Source of the DNA: Planifilum fulgidum
Lineage (GTDB): Bacteria; Bacillota; Bacilli; Thermoactinomycetales; DSM-44946
Direction: 5' to 3'
Assembly: GCF_900113175.1 (NCBI RefSeq)
Contig: NZ_FOOK01000026.1
Span: 1 to 50,437, forward strand
Length of the DNA: 50,437 nt
The translations under genes were made by a program, and so were the position numbers. A model generated the notes under the pieces. It was not told the DNA's origin, ran no database searches, and saw nothing but the letters and a program-made list of their open reading frames with translations. Within the stretch, counting starts at the first letter, position 1. Every line of letters starts with the position of its first letter. This document shows positions 18,662 to 26,451 of this stretch, in pieces.

Positions 18662-18810
18662 CGGAAGATGTGCCGCCAAGCGCCCGGAGAAAATGCGCAG
18701 AGAATCGGAAAAGGTCCCACAACAACAATGGGACCGGCTGCCACAAGAAGGGATTTGCGCTCATGGCGTTTGCAGAAAAAGGACGGAATCATCCCGGCTT
18801 GATGCAAAAA

Positions 18811-18840
18811 AGGCGGGGCATCATGCCCCGCCTTTTCTTT
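18811..18840 (+). terminator. Terminator after secF
   Basis: AGGCGGGGCA (18811-18820) pairs with TGCCCCGCCT (18824-18833), a 10-bp stem with A-rich left and T-rich right flanks, so it can act in both directions. It lies 150 bp after secF. Confidence 0.88.
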
Positions 18841-19146
18841 TTTAGGGAATTGGGAACGGAGCGGGAAGGGGACCGGTTTTAAGCCGCTTTGCCCTGTGGC
18901 CTCGGCGTTTGATCCCGCGCCGTCGGGTTCCAATGTTTTTCGTCGGAAGGGCGACGCCTGGTTTCGCGGAAGTTCATCGGGCTTCCGTTTTAATCTTCTT
19001 TGCTTAGGGGTGTAATTGGGGCGACATGTTTTTCGCCACCAAGGAAGCGGCGGGAACTTTGCCGGGCCGTTTCATAAAATGCGGCCCGAATGGAGAGGCG
19101 AGGCAGATAAAGTGAAGCCGCCCGATCCATGCTTCGAAACCTGTCC
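18841..19146. other. Gap without recognisable gene
   Basis: Three hundred bases between the secF terminator and the CRISPR remnant. No open frame with a ribosome binding site and conserved motif, no tRNA, and no clear promoter is seen. Confidence 0.5.
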
Positions 19147-19230
19147 GTTTCAATCCCGCACAGCGGCGGTGATCGTAACCATTCTGTCGGCCGCGGACCG
19201 CGTAAAGTGCTTCTCTCTACATGCTGCAGC

Positions 19231-19258
19231 GGCGGAATCCTTGGATTCCGCCGTTTTT
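19231..19258 (+). terminator. Orphan terminator-like hairpin inside the CRISPR remnant
   Basis: GGCGGAATCC (19231-19240) pairs perfectly with GGATTCCGCC (19243-19252), followed by G and five T. No gene upstream on the plus strand needs it. It may terminate an unseen transcript from the 18.9-19.2 kb gap, or be a relic. Confidence 0.6.
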
Positions 19259-19325
19259 GAAGGGGGTGGGTGCGCGTTCCCCTGGTGACCCGGGAATTCC
19301 CCCCCGGTGGACTTGAGGGTTCGCT

Positions 19326-19546
19326 GTTTCCATCCTTTTTGTTGGTGGGCTCATTGCTGCGCCGGAATACGACATCATCCATGCAAGCGTTTCAATCCCT
19401 CTGCCAATGGGTTCTTATTGTGATTCACCCGGCATTCCGCAAGGATGAGCTTTTATTAAGGTGCTCTCTTTTTGATGTGGTTGCCGGTGAACCGCTGTGG
19501 GTGGCGGGAGTTTCAATTTTCTGCTGAGATGTTCTCATTGTGGCTC
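19326..19546 (-). repeat. Degenerate leader-distal CRISPR repeats
   Basis: Copies resembling the CRISPR repeat but progressively diverged begin at about 19326 (GTTTCCATCC...), 19389 (GTTTCAATCCCTCTGCC...), 19440 (only the distal half, TTTATTAAGGTGC, recognisable) and 19510 (GTTTCAATTTTCTGCTGAG...). Intervals are 63, 51, 70 and 74 bp, so spacers have been shortened or partly deleted. A further possible copy starts at 19147 (GTTTCAATCC only). Decay at the leader-distal end is normal for ageing arrays. Confidence 0.7.
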
Positions 19547-19583
19547 CCTTTGCCATATCAATCGGATGAAGCGGAAGGCATAC

Positions 19584-19912
19584 GTTTAAGTCCCCTTTAT
19601 TGAGGATTCTCATTGTGACATGGGGGTGAGCAAGAGGGGGCGGCCTATGCAGAAGAGTTTCAATCCTCTTTATTGAGGTGTTCTCTTTGTGACTGCATTT
19701 CCTCGTCATCGACGAAGCGGCAACGGTCAGTTTCAATCCTCTTTATTGAGGTGTTCTCTTTGTGACGTCTTGGACCAATACACCGGCTGGAAGGGGGAGG
19801 GCGTTTCAATCCTCTTTATTGAGGTGTTCTCTTTGTGACGCGTTTGTTCTCAGAGGGGCCGGAACTCCTCTGGTAGTTTCAATCCTCTTTATTGAGGTGT
19901 TCTCTTTGTGAC
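19584..19912 (-). CRISPR. CRISPR array, four intact repeats plus one variant
   Basis: Four identical 37-bp repeats begin at 19657, 19730, 19803 and 19876, and a near copy of 36 bp begins at 19584. The period is exactly 73 bp. Spacers of 36 bp are at 19694-19729, 19767-19802 and 19840-19875, with a 37-bp spacer at 19620-19656. On the minus strand the repeat starts GTCACAAAGAGAAC and ends GAGGATTGAAAC, containing CCTC..GAGG. The ATTGAAAC end is the usual 5' handle of type I/III crRNAs, so transcription runs right to left with the leader to the right of 19912. That agrees with decay at the left end. No cas gene is in the window. Confidence 0.95.
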
Positions 19913-20328
19913 AGCGGTCGCCGAATTCCTTGATATGCTTGGACCCGCGGAGCGATTTGCGAACACCATCTCCAATAAACCGAATTTTTTCATATCTGAC
20001 GCCTGCTGCGAAGGGGGTGAAACACCGTTTTTCCTTGTCTGATGCGGGTTTCCGCGTTTGCGAACACCCCCCGGGTCCGAGCCGAAGCTCCCGGTGTTCG
20101 CAAAATCGATTCCTCACAGGACGGATCGGACTCTGTCGCAACCCGGAAACGCAGGCATGCGGGCAATTTTTCACGGTGATCCGCAAACTTCTGAAACGTC
20201 CTGTGTATTTTCACTATACCCCCCGGGAACAATTTCGTCAATTGACAAAGGGGCTGTTTTTCCCTTCGGAATTTGGCGCCGGATTCCGGAAGGCGGGGGA
20301 AAAACGATTTCGCCTTCGATCATCCGGT
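19913..20328 (-). promoter_or_regulatory. Probable CRISPR leader region with a triplicated 12-bp motif
   Basis: The region to the right of the array has no credible gene and is where the leader must lie. TTTGCGAACACC occurs at 19956-19967 and 20057-20068, and its inverse GGTGTTCGCAAA at 20093-20104. The latter two form a 12-bp inverted repeat around a 24-bp centre that also contains CCCGGG-like pairing. Motif function (leader element, operator of recJ, or hairpin) is inference. Confidence 0.5.
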
Positions 20329-20348
20329 GCTTGGGTCCGTGTCTGTTG

Positions 20349-20357
20349 TGCTATAAT
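20349..20357 (+). promoter_or_regulatory. Extended -10 promoter for recJ
   Basis: TGCTATAAT at 20349-20357 is a perfect TG-extended -10 box, 29 bp before the TTG start of recJ. The same element precedes ruvC. Confidence 0.6.
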
Positions 20358-20385
20358 GGAAGCGGCAAAGCGAGGTGATGGTTTT

Positions 20386-22785
20386 TTGCTGCGGCCCAAG
20401 ACCCGCTGGCGGTTGGTGGAGGCGGACGAGCAGCTTTCCAAAACTCTGGCGGAAGCGCTGGGCATTCATCCGGTGGTCGCCCGAATTTTGGTCAGCCGCG
20501 GCATTCAGAGTCCCGAGCAAGCGAAGCGGTTTCTGAGCGTCGATCCCACCCAGTTTCACGATCCCCTGCTGATGGAGGACATGGCGCCGGCGGTGGAGCG
20601 GATTCGCTTCGCCCTGGAGAAGGGGGAAAAGATTCTGGTTTACGGGGATTATGACGCCGACGGTGTCAGCAGCACCGGTTTGATGATGCAGCTGCTCCGC
20701 GGATTGGCGGCCGATGTCCGATATTACATACCCAACCGCTTCCGGGAAGGATACGGTTTGAACCGGGAGGCCCTTCATCACGCGCGGGAGGCGGGAACCG
20801 ATCTGGTCATCACCGTGGACACGGGGATCAGCGCGGCGGAGGAGGCGGAGGAGGCCCGGAGGCTGGGTCTGGACCTGATCATCACCGATCATCACGAACC
20901 GCCTTCGATCTTGCCGGAGGCGCTGGCGGTGATCAATCCCAAAAAGCCCTCCTGCCCCTATCCCTTCAAGGGTTTGGCCGGCGTCGGCGTGGCCTTTAAA
21001 CTGGCCCATGCGCTCCTCGGGCGGGTCCCGGAGGAATTCCTGGAAGTGGCCGCCCTGGGAACCATCGCCGATCTGGTTCCCCTGCTGGATGAGAACCGGG
21101 TGATCGCTTCCCTGGGCCTGGAGAGGATGAACCGGCGCCGTCACCCGGGATTGACGGCGCTGATGGATGTCGCCGGAATCAAGGGAGAAGTGACGGCCGG
21201 CCACGTCGGCTTTTTTCTGGGGCCCCGGATCAACGCCACGGGTCGTCTCGATTCGGCCGACCGGGCGGTTCGGCTTCTGCTTGCCGAAGACCCGTCTGAA
21301 ACCCGGCGCATTGCGGAAGAGTTGGACCGGATGAATCGGGAGCGGCAACAGTTGGTGGAGGCCATTTATGCGGAAGCCGAAGCCCAGGTGCGGGAAAATC
21401 CCGAACGCCACCGGAGGGTGATCGTCGTTGCCGCCGAGGGATGGAACATCGGTGTGATCGGGATTGTCGCTTCCCGGCTGGTGGAAACCTATTACCGGCC
21501 GGCCATCGTGCTCGGAATCGAAGGGGAAACCGGCACGGCCAAGGGGTCGGCCCGAAGCATCGAGGGCTTCGACATCTACCGGGCCCTCACCGCCTGCGCG
21601 GATTTGCTGTCGCATTACGGCGGCCATCCGATGGCGGCGGGAATGACCCTTCCGGCGGACCATCTTCCAAAGCTGCAGGAGCGGCTTGCGGAACTGGCGG
21701 AAGAGTGGCTGACCGAGGAGGATTACATTCCCCTGATGCGGGTGGATGCGGACCTGGACCTGGAGGATGTCGGTCCCGGGCTCATTGAGCAGCTGAACCG
21801 GCTGGAACCCTGCGGCTACGGCAATCCCACCCCCTGTTTCCGGGTCTCAGGAGCGGGGATGAGCCGGATGCAGGTGGTGGGTTCCGATCGAAACCACCTG
21901 AAGCTCACCCTGATCCGACAGGGGCATTCCCTGGAGGCGGTGGGTTTCCGCATGGGGAACCTGGCGGAGGAGATCGCTCCCCATTCCCGCCCCGACTTCC
22001 TGGGGGAGCTCACCTTCAATGAGTGGAACAATCGGCGCGTTCCGCAGCTTAAGATCCGGGATGCGGCGGTGAATCACGTCCAGGTGTTCGACTGGCGGAG
22101 CAACCGGATTCCGGAGGAGCGCCTCCGGGCCGTTGCCGATCGACCGGATGCGGCGGTGTTCGCATCCTCCCCGGAGGGGAACGGGACAGGTGGCGTCCGC
22201 CTGTCCTGGGACATGGAAGAGATGCCGGACCTCACTTCCTTCAGGCGGCTCGTTTTCGCCGATCTGCCCCCTTCGCTGGAGCGGTTCGAGCGGGTGGTCC
22301 GGACCGCCTCCCGGGTGGAACGCCTTTATTTTGCCTATGGGGACGCATCCTTGGATCCGGTTTTTTTTCATGTTCCGAATCGGGAGCGGTTCAAGCTTCT
22401 GTATGCGATCCTGCTGCGGAAAAAATGGGTGCACCCCCGGCGGGACCTGGAGGGGCTGCGTCGCCGGACCGGAATGTCCAAGCGGATGATCGCCTTCATT
22501 TTAAAGGTCTTTTTCGAATTGGGATTTCTCGAGAGGGATGGTGAGCGGTGGAACGTGGTGGAAAAACCCGCCAAACGCTCTCTGGAGGAATCAAAAACAT
22601 ATCGCGACCAACTGGAGCGGGAGCGGGTGTGGAACCGGCTGGTTTATTCCTCTTACAGGGACCTGTGCGCGTATCTTTCCGCCGTCACATCCCTTGACAT
22701 CAGAATGGGAGGATCGGACCAACATGAACTTCAAGGAAAAAATTCGGGTGATTCCCGACTTTCCGCAACCGGGAATCCGGTTTAA
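20386..22785 (+). CDS. recJ: Single-stranded-DNA exonuclease RecJ
   Basis: RecJ degrades single-stranded DNA 5' to 3' in recombination and repair. The 799-aa protein has the DHH domain with [13 protein letters not shown] and TDHHEPPS (Mn ligands), [19 protein letters not shown], the DHHA1 domain with [11 protein letters not shown], and the OB-fold. A C-terminal region of ~200 residues, as in Bacillales RecJ, follows. TTG 20386 is chosen because CGAGGTGA precedes it by about seven bases and the product starts [10 protein letters not shown]; the open frame upstream runs through the CRISPR leader and is not coding. The last 62 bases overlap apt. Confidence 0.93.
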   Translation: MLRPKTRWRLVEADEQLSKTLAEALGIHPVVARILVSRGIQSPEQAKRFLSVDPTQFHDPLLMEDMAPAVERIRFALEKGEKILVYGDYDADGVSSTGLMMQLLRGLAADVRYYIPNRFREGYGLNREALHHAREAGTDLVITVDTGISAAEEAEEARRLGLDLIITDHHEPPSILPEALAVINPKKPSCPYPFKGLAGVGVAFKLAHALLGRVPEEFLEVAALGTIADLVPLLDENRVIASLGLERMNRRRHPGLTALMDVAGIKGEVTAGHVGFFLGPRINATGRLDSADRAVRLLLAEDPSETRRIAEELDRMNRERQQLVEAIYAEAEAQVRENPERHRRVIVVAAEGWNIGVIGIVASRLVETYYRPAIVLGIEGETGTAKGSARSIEGFDIYRALTACADLLSHYGGHPMAAGMTLPADHLPKLQERLAELAEEWLTEEDYIPLMRVDADLDLEDVGPGLIEQLNRLEPCGYGNPTPCFRVSGAGMSRMQVVGSDRNHLKLTLIRQGHSLEAVGFRMGNLAEEIAPHSRPDFLGELTFNEWNNRRVPQLKIRDAAVNHVQVFDWRSNRIPEERLRAVADRPDAAVFASSPEGNGTGGVRLSWDMEEMPDLTSFRRLVFADLPPSLERFERVVRTASRVERLYFAYGDASLDPVFFHVPNRERFKLLYAILLRKKWVHPRRDLEGLRRRTGMSKRMIAFILKVFFELGFLERDGERWNVVEKPAKRSLEESKTYRDQLERERVWNRLVYSSYRDLCAYLSAVTSLDIRMGGSDQHELQGKNSGDSRLSATGNPV

Positions 22786-23236
22786 GGACATCACCACCCT
22801 GCTGAAGGACGGAAAGGCTTTCCACGCGGCGATCGACACACTGGTCGATTCGCTGAAGGAGAAGGAAATCGACGTGATCGTGGGGCCGGAAGCGCGGGGA
22901 TTCGTGGTGGGAGCCCCTCTGGCCTACGCGATGGGGGTGGGTTTTGTCCCCGTCCGCAAATCCGGCAAATTGCCGGCGGAGACCGTGGAGGTCGAGTACA
23001 GCCTGGAGTACGGAAAGGACCGCCTGGCCATCCATCGGGATGCCATCCAGCCGGGGCAGCGGGTGCTGGTGGCCGATGATCTCTTGGCCACCGGCGGAAC
23101 CATCTCGGCCACCATCGAACTGGTGAAAAAGCTCCAGGGAGAGGTGGTGGGCGCCGCTTTCCTCATCGAGCTCTCCTATCTGAACGGCCGGGAAAAGCTG
23201 TCGGATGTGGAGGTGCTTTCGCTGGTCACTTTTTGA
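22724..23236 (+). CDS. apt: Adenine phosphoribosyltransferase
   Basis: Apt salvages adenine to AMP using PRPP. The 170-aa enzyme shows [21 protein letters not shown] at the N-terminus, [27 protein letters not shown], and the PRPP-binding loop [13 protein letters not shown]. The start ATG 22724 follows GGGAGG at 22707-22712. It lies inside the 3' end of recJ. In B. subtilis relA follows apt, but here apt ends at a terminator and relA is not in the window. Confidence 0.96.
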   Translation: MNFKEKIRVIPDFPQPGIRFKDITTLLKDGKAFHAAIDTLVDSLKEKEIDVIVGPEARGFVVGAPLAYAMGVGFVPVRKSGKLPAETVEVEYSLEYGKDRLAIHRDAIQPGQRVLVADDLLATGGTISATIELVKKLQGEVVGAAFLIELSYLNGREKLSDVEVLSLVTF

Positions 23237-23279
23237 TCGCTCCAAGCGAAAGGTGCCGGATGCGGGTCCGACAAATCAA

Positions 23280-23303
23280 GGGGGTGCGCATGCACCCCCT
23301 TTT
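23280..23303. terminator. Bidirectional terminator between apt and the oxidoreductase gene
   Basis: GGGGGTGC (23280-23287) pairs with GCACCCCC (23292-23299) around GCAT; TTTT follows on the plus strand. It separates two converging genes. Confidence 0.85.
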
Positions 23304-23306
23304 CCC

Positions 23307-24314
23307 TCAGGAAATCCGAAGGACAATTTTTCCGAACTGACGCCCGTCCTTCATGCGGTTCAAAGCCTCCGCCGCCTCCTCGAGGGGATAGGATTTGTCG
23401 AGGACCGGCCGGATGCGGTGTTTTTCAAAGAGGTTCAGCATCTGTCCGAATTCTTCGTCATTGCCCATGGTGGACCCGAGGATGTCCAGCTGTTTCAGGA
23501 AGATGAAGGGCATCACCAATTGGGGAACGGGTCCCCGGGTCGCGCCGAAGGTGACGATCCGTCCCCCGGGCTTTGTCAGGCGGACCAGCTGGGGAAAGAT
23601 GTCTCCGCCGACGCTGTCGACACAGAGGTCCGCTCCGCCCCCGGTCGCCTTTTGCAGCTCCTTGACCCAGTTTTCGCTGTTGTAATTGACGCCCCCGGCG
23701 GCGCCCAGCTCCATGGCCCGTCTGATTTTTTCATCGCTGCCGGATGTGACGAAAACCCGGGCTCCCAGGGCGGACGCGATGAGGAGCAGGAAGGTGGCCA
23801 CACCGCCGCCGATGCCCGGAATGACCACCACTTCCCCTTCCCGAAGGCGACCTCGCGTCACCAGAGCCCTGTATGCGGTGAGGCCCGCGAGGGGGATCGC
23901 CGCGGCCTCCTCCCAGGTGAGGTACGCCGGTTTGGGGAAGACGTTTTCCGCCGGAACCACGATCATTTCCGCGTAGGTCCCGTCCTTGGGAGAGCCGAGG
24001 ATGGTGAAGTCGGGGCCGCTGACCCGCGGATTGTCACCCCAGTTGAGGGAGGGATTGATGATGACCTCCTGACCGATTTGAAAACCGTCGACCCCTTCCC
24101 CGAGGGCGGCCACTTCCCCCGCTCCGTCGGAGCCCAGGATCGTGGGAAGCTTGATGCCGGGGTACTGGTTGCGGGTGATGAAATAGTCCCGGCGGTTGAG
24201 GGCCGCCGTCTTCAGACGGATCAACACTTCACCCGGACCGGGCGTCGGATCGGGCACCTCTTCGTAGCGCAGCTTTTCCGGACCGCCGAATTCTCTCAAG
24301 ACGATGGCTTTCAT
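23307..24314 (-). CDS. Zinc-binding-type alcohol dehydrogenase / quinone oxidoreductase
   Basis: A 335-aa MDR-superfamily NAD(P)H-dependent oxidoreductase. The GroES-like N-terminal domain has MKAIVLREFGGPEKLRYEEV and LNRRDYFITRNQYPG with GSDGAGEV. The Rossmann domain has VVIPGIGGGVATFLLL (GxGxxG-like) and KLRKPGGRIVTFGATRG-type spacing at the C-terminal side. The structural and catalytic Cys clusters of true zinc alcohol dehydrogenases are missing, so it is more likely a zinc-free quinone or enoyl reductase. ATG 24314 gives the family N-terminus; the frame is open 47 codons further. It lies downstream of the DUF4395 gene on the same strand. Confidence 0.85.
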   Translation of the reverse strand: MKAIVLREFGGPEKLRYEEVPDPTPGPGEVLIRLKTAALNRRDYFITRNQYPGIKLPTILGSDGAGEVAALGEGVDGFQIGQEVIINPSLNWGDNPRVSGPDFTILGSPKDGTYAEMIVVPAENVFPKPAYLTWEEAAAIPLAGLTAYRALVTRGRLREGEVVVIPGIGGGVATFLLLIASALGARVFVTSGSDEKIRRAMELGAAGGVNYNSENWVKELQKATGGGADLCVDSVGGDIFPQLVRLTKPGGRIVTFGATRGPVPQLVMPFIFLKQLDILGSTMGNDEEFGQMLNLFEKHRIRPVLDKSYPLEEAAEALNRMKDGRQFGKIVLRIS

Positions 24315-24467
24315 AAAAACCCGGTACGGGCCGCCGGCTTTCAAGCCCAGCAGGCGGCTTCCGACCGGAAATTCGCCTCCTTTCGGACAAAATTTTCGGT
24401 GGGGAGTTTTGGACAAAGGGCCGATGATGGTGCGTCCGTCTTCACTGTACCACAAACCGGGACGATT

Positions 24468-24908
24468 TCAACTTTTCAGCCGCTTGTACCGCAGGTAGTG
24501 ATACCGGATAAAGCAGCCGATGCAGAATCCCATGATCGCCCCCAGGGCGGCGATGCCCACCATCAGGGCAAAGAGGATGCCGACGGCGTGCCACCCCGCC
24601 AGGAAGCCGAGAAGGCTCAGGGAGAGGCAGAGGACGGCAATCCATTGGTTGAAGCGCTGTTGGGCGGGGTCTTCCATCGGGTAATCGGAGGGGGATTTGG
24701 AAAGCAGGGGTCGAACAAGGAAAAAGAGGGGATTCGTTCCGGCAATCAGGCTGAAAACCCCCAGGGCCCAGGCGATGGCCAAGATCCACGGCTGATTCAG
24801 AAGGAGGGCGAGAGCGACGGTGATCACCAGAAACCATTGATTGGTCCGAACAAAGGGGAGGGGAATTCCCTTCACATCAATCACCACTTTTCCGATATTA
24901 TTTTGCAT
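24468..24908 (-). CDS. DUF4395 family membrane protein
   Basis: A 146-aa protein with four predicted helices in two pairs. The opening block (GIPLPFVRTNQWFLVITVALA) and the ending GCFIRYHYLRYKRLKS are the conserved parts of DUF4395. Function is unknown; relatives often sit near thiol-redox genes, but no such gene is adjacent here. ATG 24908 is only four bases after a TATAAT box, suggesting a leaderless or nearly leaderless message. Upstream in-frame codons run into the divergent mobB region. Confidence 0.82.
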   Translation of the reverse strand: MQNNIGKVVIDVKGIPLPFVRTNQWFLVITVALALLLNQPWILAIAWALGVFSLIAGTNPLFFLVRPLLSKSPSDYPMEDPAQQRFNQWIAVLCLSLSLLGFLAGWHAVGILFALMVGIAALGAIMGFCIGCFIRYHYLRYKRLKS

Positions 24909-24987
24909 ATTTATTATACCTTGGCGGAAGCACCTTTGAAAGGGAGGATTCCGCCGAAAAGACTCGGCGCTTCCGGGAGGTGAAGAC

Positions 24988-25503
24988 ATGTTGCGGTGGA
25001 TTCCCCCGGTGGTCCAGGTCGTGGGGTATTCCAATTCGGGGAAAACCACTCTGATCTGCCGGCTGATTCCCCTGTTGGCCCGACGGGGGATCCGGGTGGG
25101 AACCCTGAAGCATCACGCAGGAGCGCTGGATCTGGATCGGCGCGGCAAGGATACCTGGCGCCACCGGGAGGCGGGGGCCCGGGTTGTTTCCATTGCGGCG
25201 GAGAATCAGTCGGCGGTGTGGTACCGGGAGCCCCGGAGGATGGAGGAACTCCTGACCCATTATGCCGGGGTGGATGTGGTTTTGGCGGAAGGTTTCAAGG
25301 AAGCGGACTATCCCAAACTGGTCGTCCTCCGGGAGAAGGAGCACGCGCATCTTCTGGAGCGACTGACCAACATCCGGGCCGTCGTCAGCTGGTTTCCGCC
25401 CGATCGGCCTTTTTTCCCCTGGTATGGAATCGACCAGGTGGAGGCGGTCGCCGGGGAAGTGCTTTCCGTCCTGCGGGAATCAAATGGGGACGGGTTCGCT
25501 TGA
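24988..25503 (+). CDS. mobB: Molybdopterin-guanine dinucleotide biosynthesis protein MobB
   Basis: A 171-aa P-loop GTPase that assists MobA in attaching GMP to molybdopterin. The Walker A motif is VVGYSNSGKTTL (12-22), followed by GIRVGTLKHHAGALDLDRRGKDTWRHREAGA, typical of MobB, and DVVLAEGFKEADYPKL. No other molybdenum cofactor gene is near, so it stands alone here. The ribosome binding site GGGAGGTG lies about five bases before ATG. Confidence 0.93.
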   Translation: MLRWIPPVVQVVGYSNSGKTTLICRLIPLLARRGIRVGTLKHHAGALDLDRRGKDTWRHREAGARVVSIAAENQSAVWYREPRRMEELLTHYAGVDVVLAEGFKEADYPKLVVLREKEHAHLLERLTNIRAVVSWFPPDRPFFPWYGIDQVEAVAGEVLSVLRESNGDGFA

Positions 25504-25603
25504 AAAGGTTTCTTAAAGAAAATATAATATTATCCGTAAAATTGGAAGAATCGTCGTTGTTTGCGACGAGGGGACGACGATGCTTCGGAAGAGGTGGGAG
25601 CGC

Positions 25604-26386
25604 ATGCGGATTTCTCTCTTGCAAACGGATGTCGTCGCCGGCCGGCCGGAGGAAAACCGGAAGCGCATCGGCGAAAAAATCCGGAGGACGGTGCAGAAAG
25701 AGCGTCCCGATGTGGTGGTTCTTCCGGAAATGTGGAACATGGGCTTTCTCTTTTCCCGGCTGGGGGAGCTGGCGGACCGGGGGGAACTGCCCCGGTGGTT
25801 GTCGGAGGTGGCCGCGGAGCACGGCGTCTATCTCGTTGCCGGTTCGATCGCGGAGGAGGAGGCGGGGGGCTTTTACAACGCCAGTTACATGTTCGCCCCC
25901 GACGGCCGGAGGATCGGACATTACCGGAAAATCCACCTCTTCCGTCTGTTGAAGGAAGAGCGGCACCTGAAGCCGGGGAGCGAGCGCTGCCTCTTCCGGC
26001 TCGGGGATGTCACGGCGGGAACGATCATCTGCTACGACCTGCGCTTTCCGGAGTTGGTTCGGTCCATGGCCCTGGACGGCATGCAGATTTTGTTCGTTCC
26101 GGCGGGATGGCCCCGGGCCCGAATCCGGCATTGGCGAATTCTGAACCAGGCGCGGGCGGTGGAGAACCAGATGTTTGTCGTGGCGGTCAACCGGGTCGGG
26201 GAGGAAGAGGGGACCCTGTACGGCGGCCACTCGATGGTGGTGGATCCCTGGGGTGAGGTTCTCGCGGAGGGAGACGGGGAAGAGGCGGTTTTGACCGTGG
26301 AAATCGATCCGACCGCCGTCGACCGGGTGCGCACGACCATTCCCGTCTTTGAGGATCGCCGGCCGGAGACGTACGAACGGAAATAG
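25604..26386 (+). CDS. Carbon-nitrogen hydrolase (nitrilase superfamily)
   Basis: A 260-aa amidase-type enzyme. The catalytic triad is E42 (LPEMWN), K109 (YRKIHLF) and C143 (IICYDLRFPE). The RFPE motif after the Cys, the GSIAEEE block and the length fit the omega-amidase / 2-oxoglutaramate amidase and MtnU-like branch, which works in methionine salvage or glutamine transamination. ATG 25604 gives the usual MRISLLQ start; an in-frame ATG at 25580 with its own GAGGGG site would add eight residues and cannot be excluded. Confidence 0.88.
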   Translation: MRISLLQTDVVAGRPEENRKRIGEKIRRTVQKERPDVVVLPEMWNMGFLFSRLGELADRGELPRWLSEVAAEHGVYLVAGSIAEEEAGGFYNASYMFAPDGRRIGHYRKIHLFRLLKEERHLKPGSERCLFRLGDVTAGTIICYDLRFPELVRSMALDGMQILFVPAGWPRARIRHWRILNQARAVENQMFVVAVNRVGEEEGTLYGGHSMVVDPWGEVLAEGDGEEAVLTVEIDPTAVDRVRTTIPVFEDRRPETYERK

Positions 26387-26451
26387 TTTCGGGAAACCAA
26401 AGGCGGAAGTCTACGCATCATTTGCCCCATCGGAAAGGAGAAAAGTTCTGG

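Noticed and set aside
19147-19180. A further CRISPR repeat copy at the far left
   Set aside because: Only the first ten bases (GTTTCAATCC) match well and the distance to the next copy does not fit the array period, so it is mentioned but not counted.
19930-20385. A 152-codon N-terminal extension of RecJ through the CRISPR leader
   Set aside because: The extension has no RecJ similarity, begins inside non-coding DNA, and a TTG with a good ribosome binding site and promoter lies at 20386.
23205-24983. A 592-codon plus-strand frame opposite the oxidoreductase and DUF4395 genes
   Set aside because: Antisense shadow of two recognisable genes, and no ribosome binding site.
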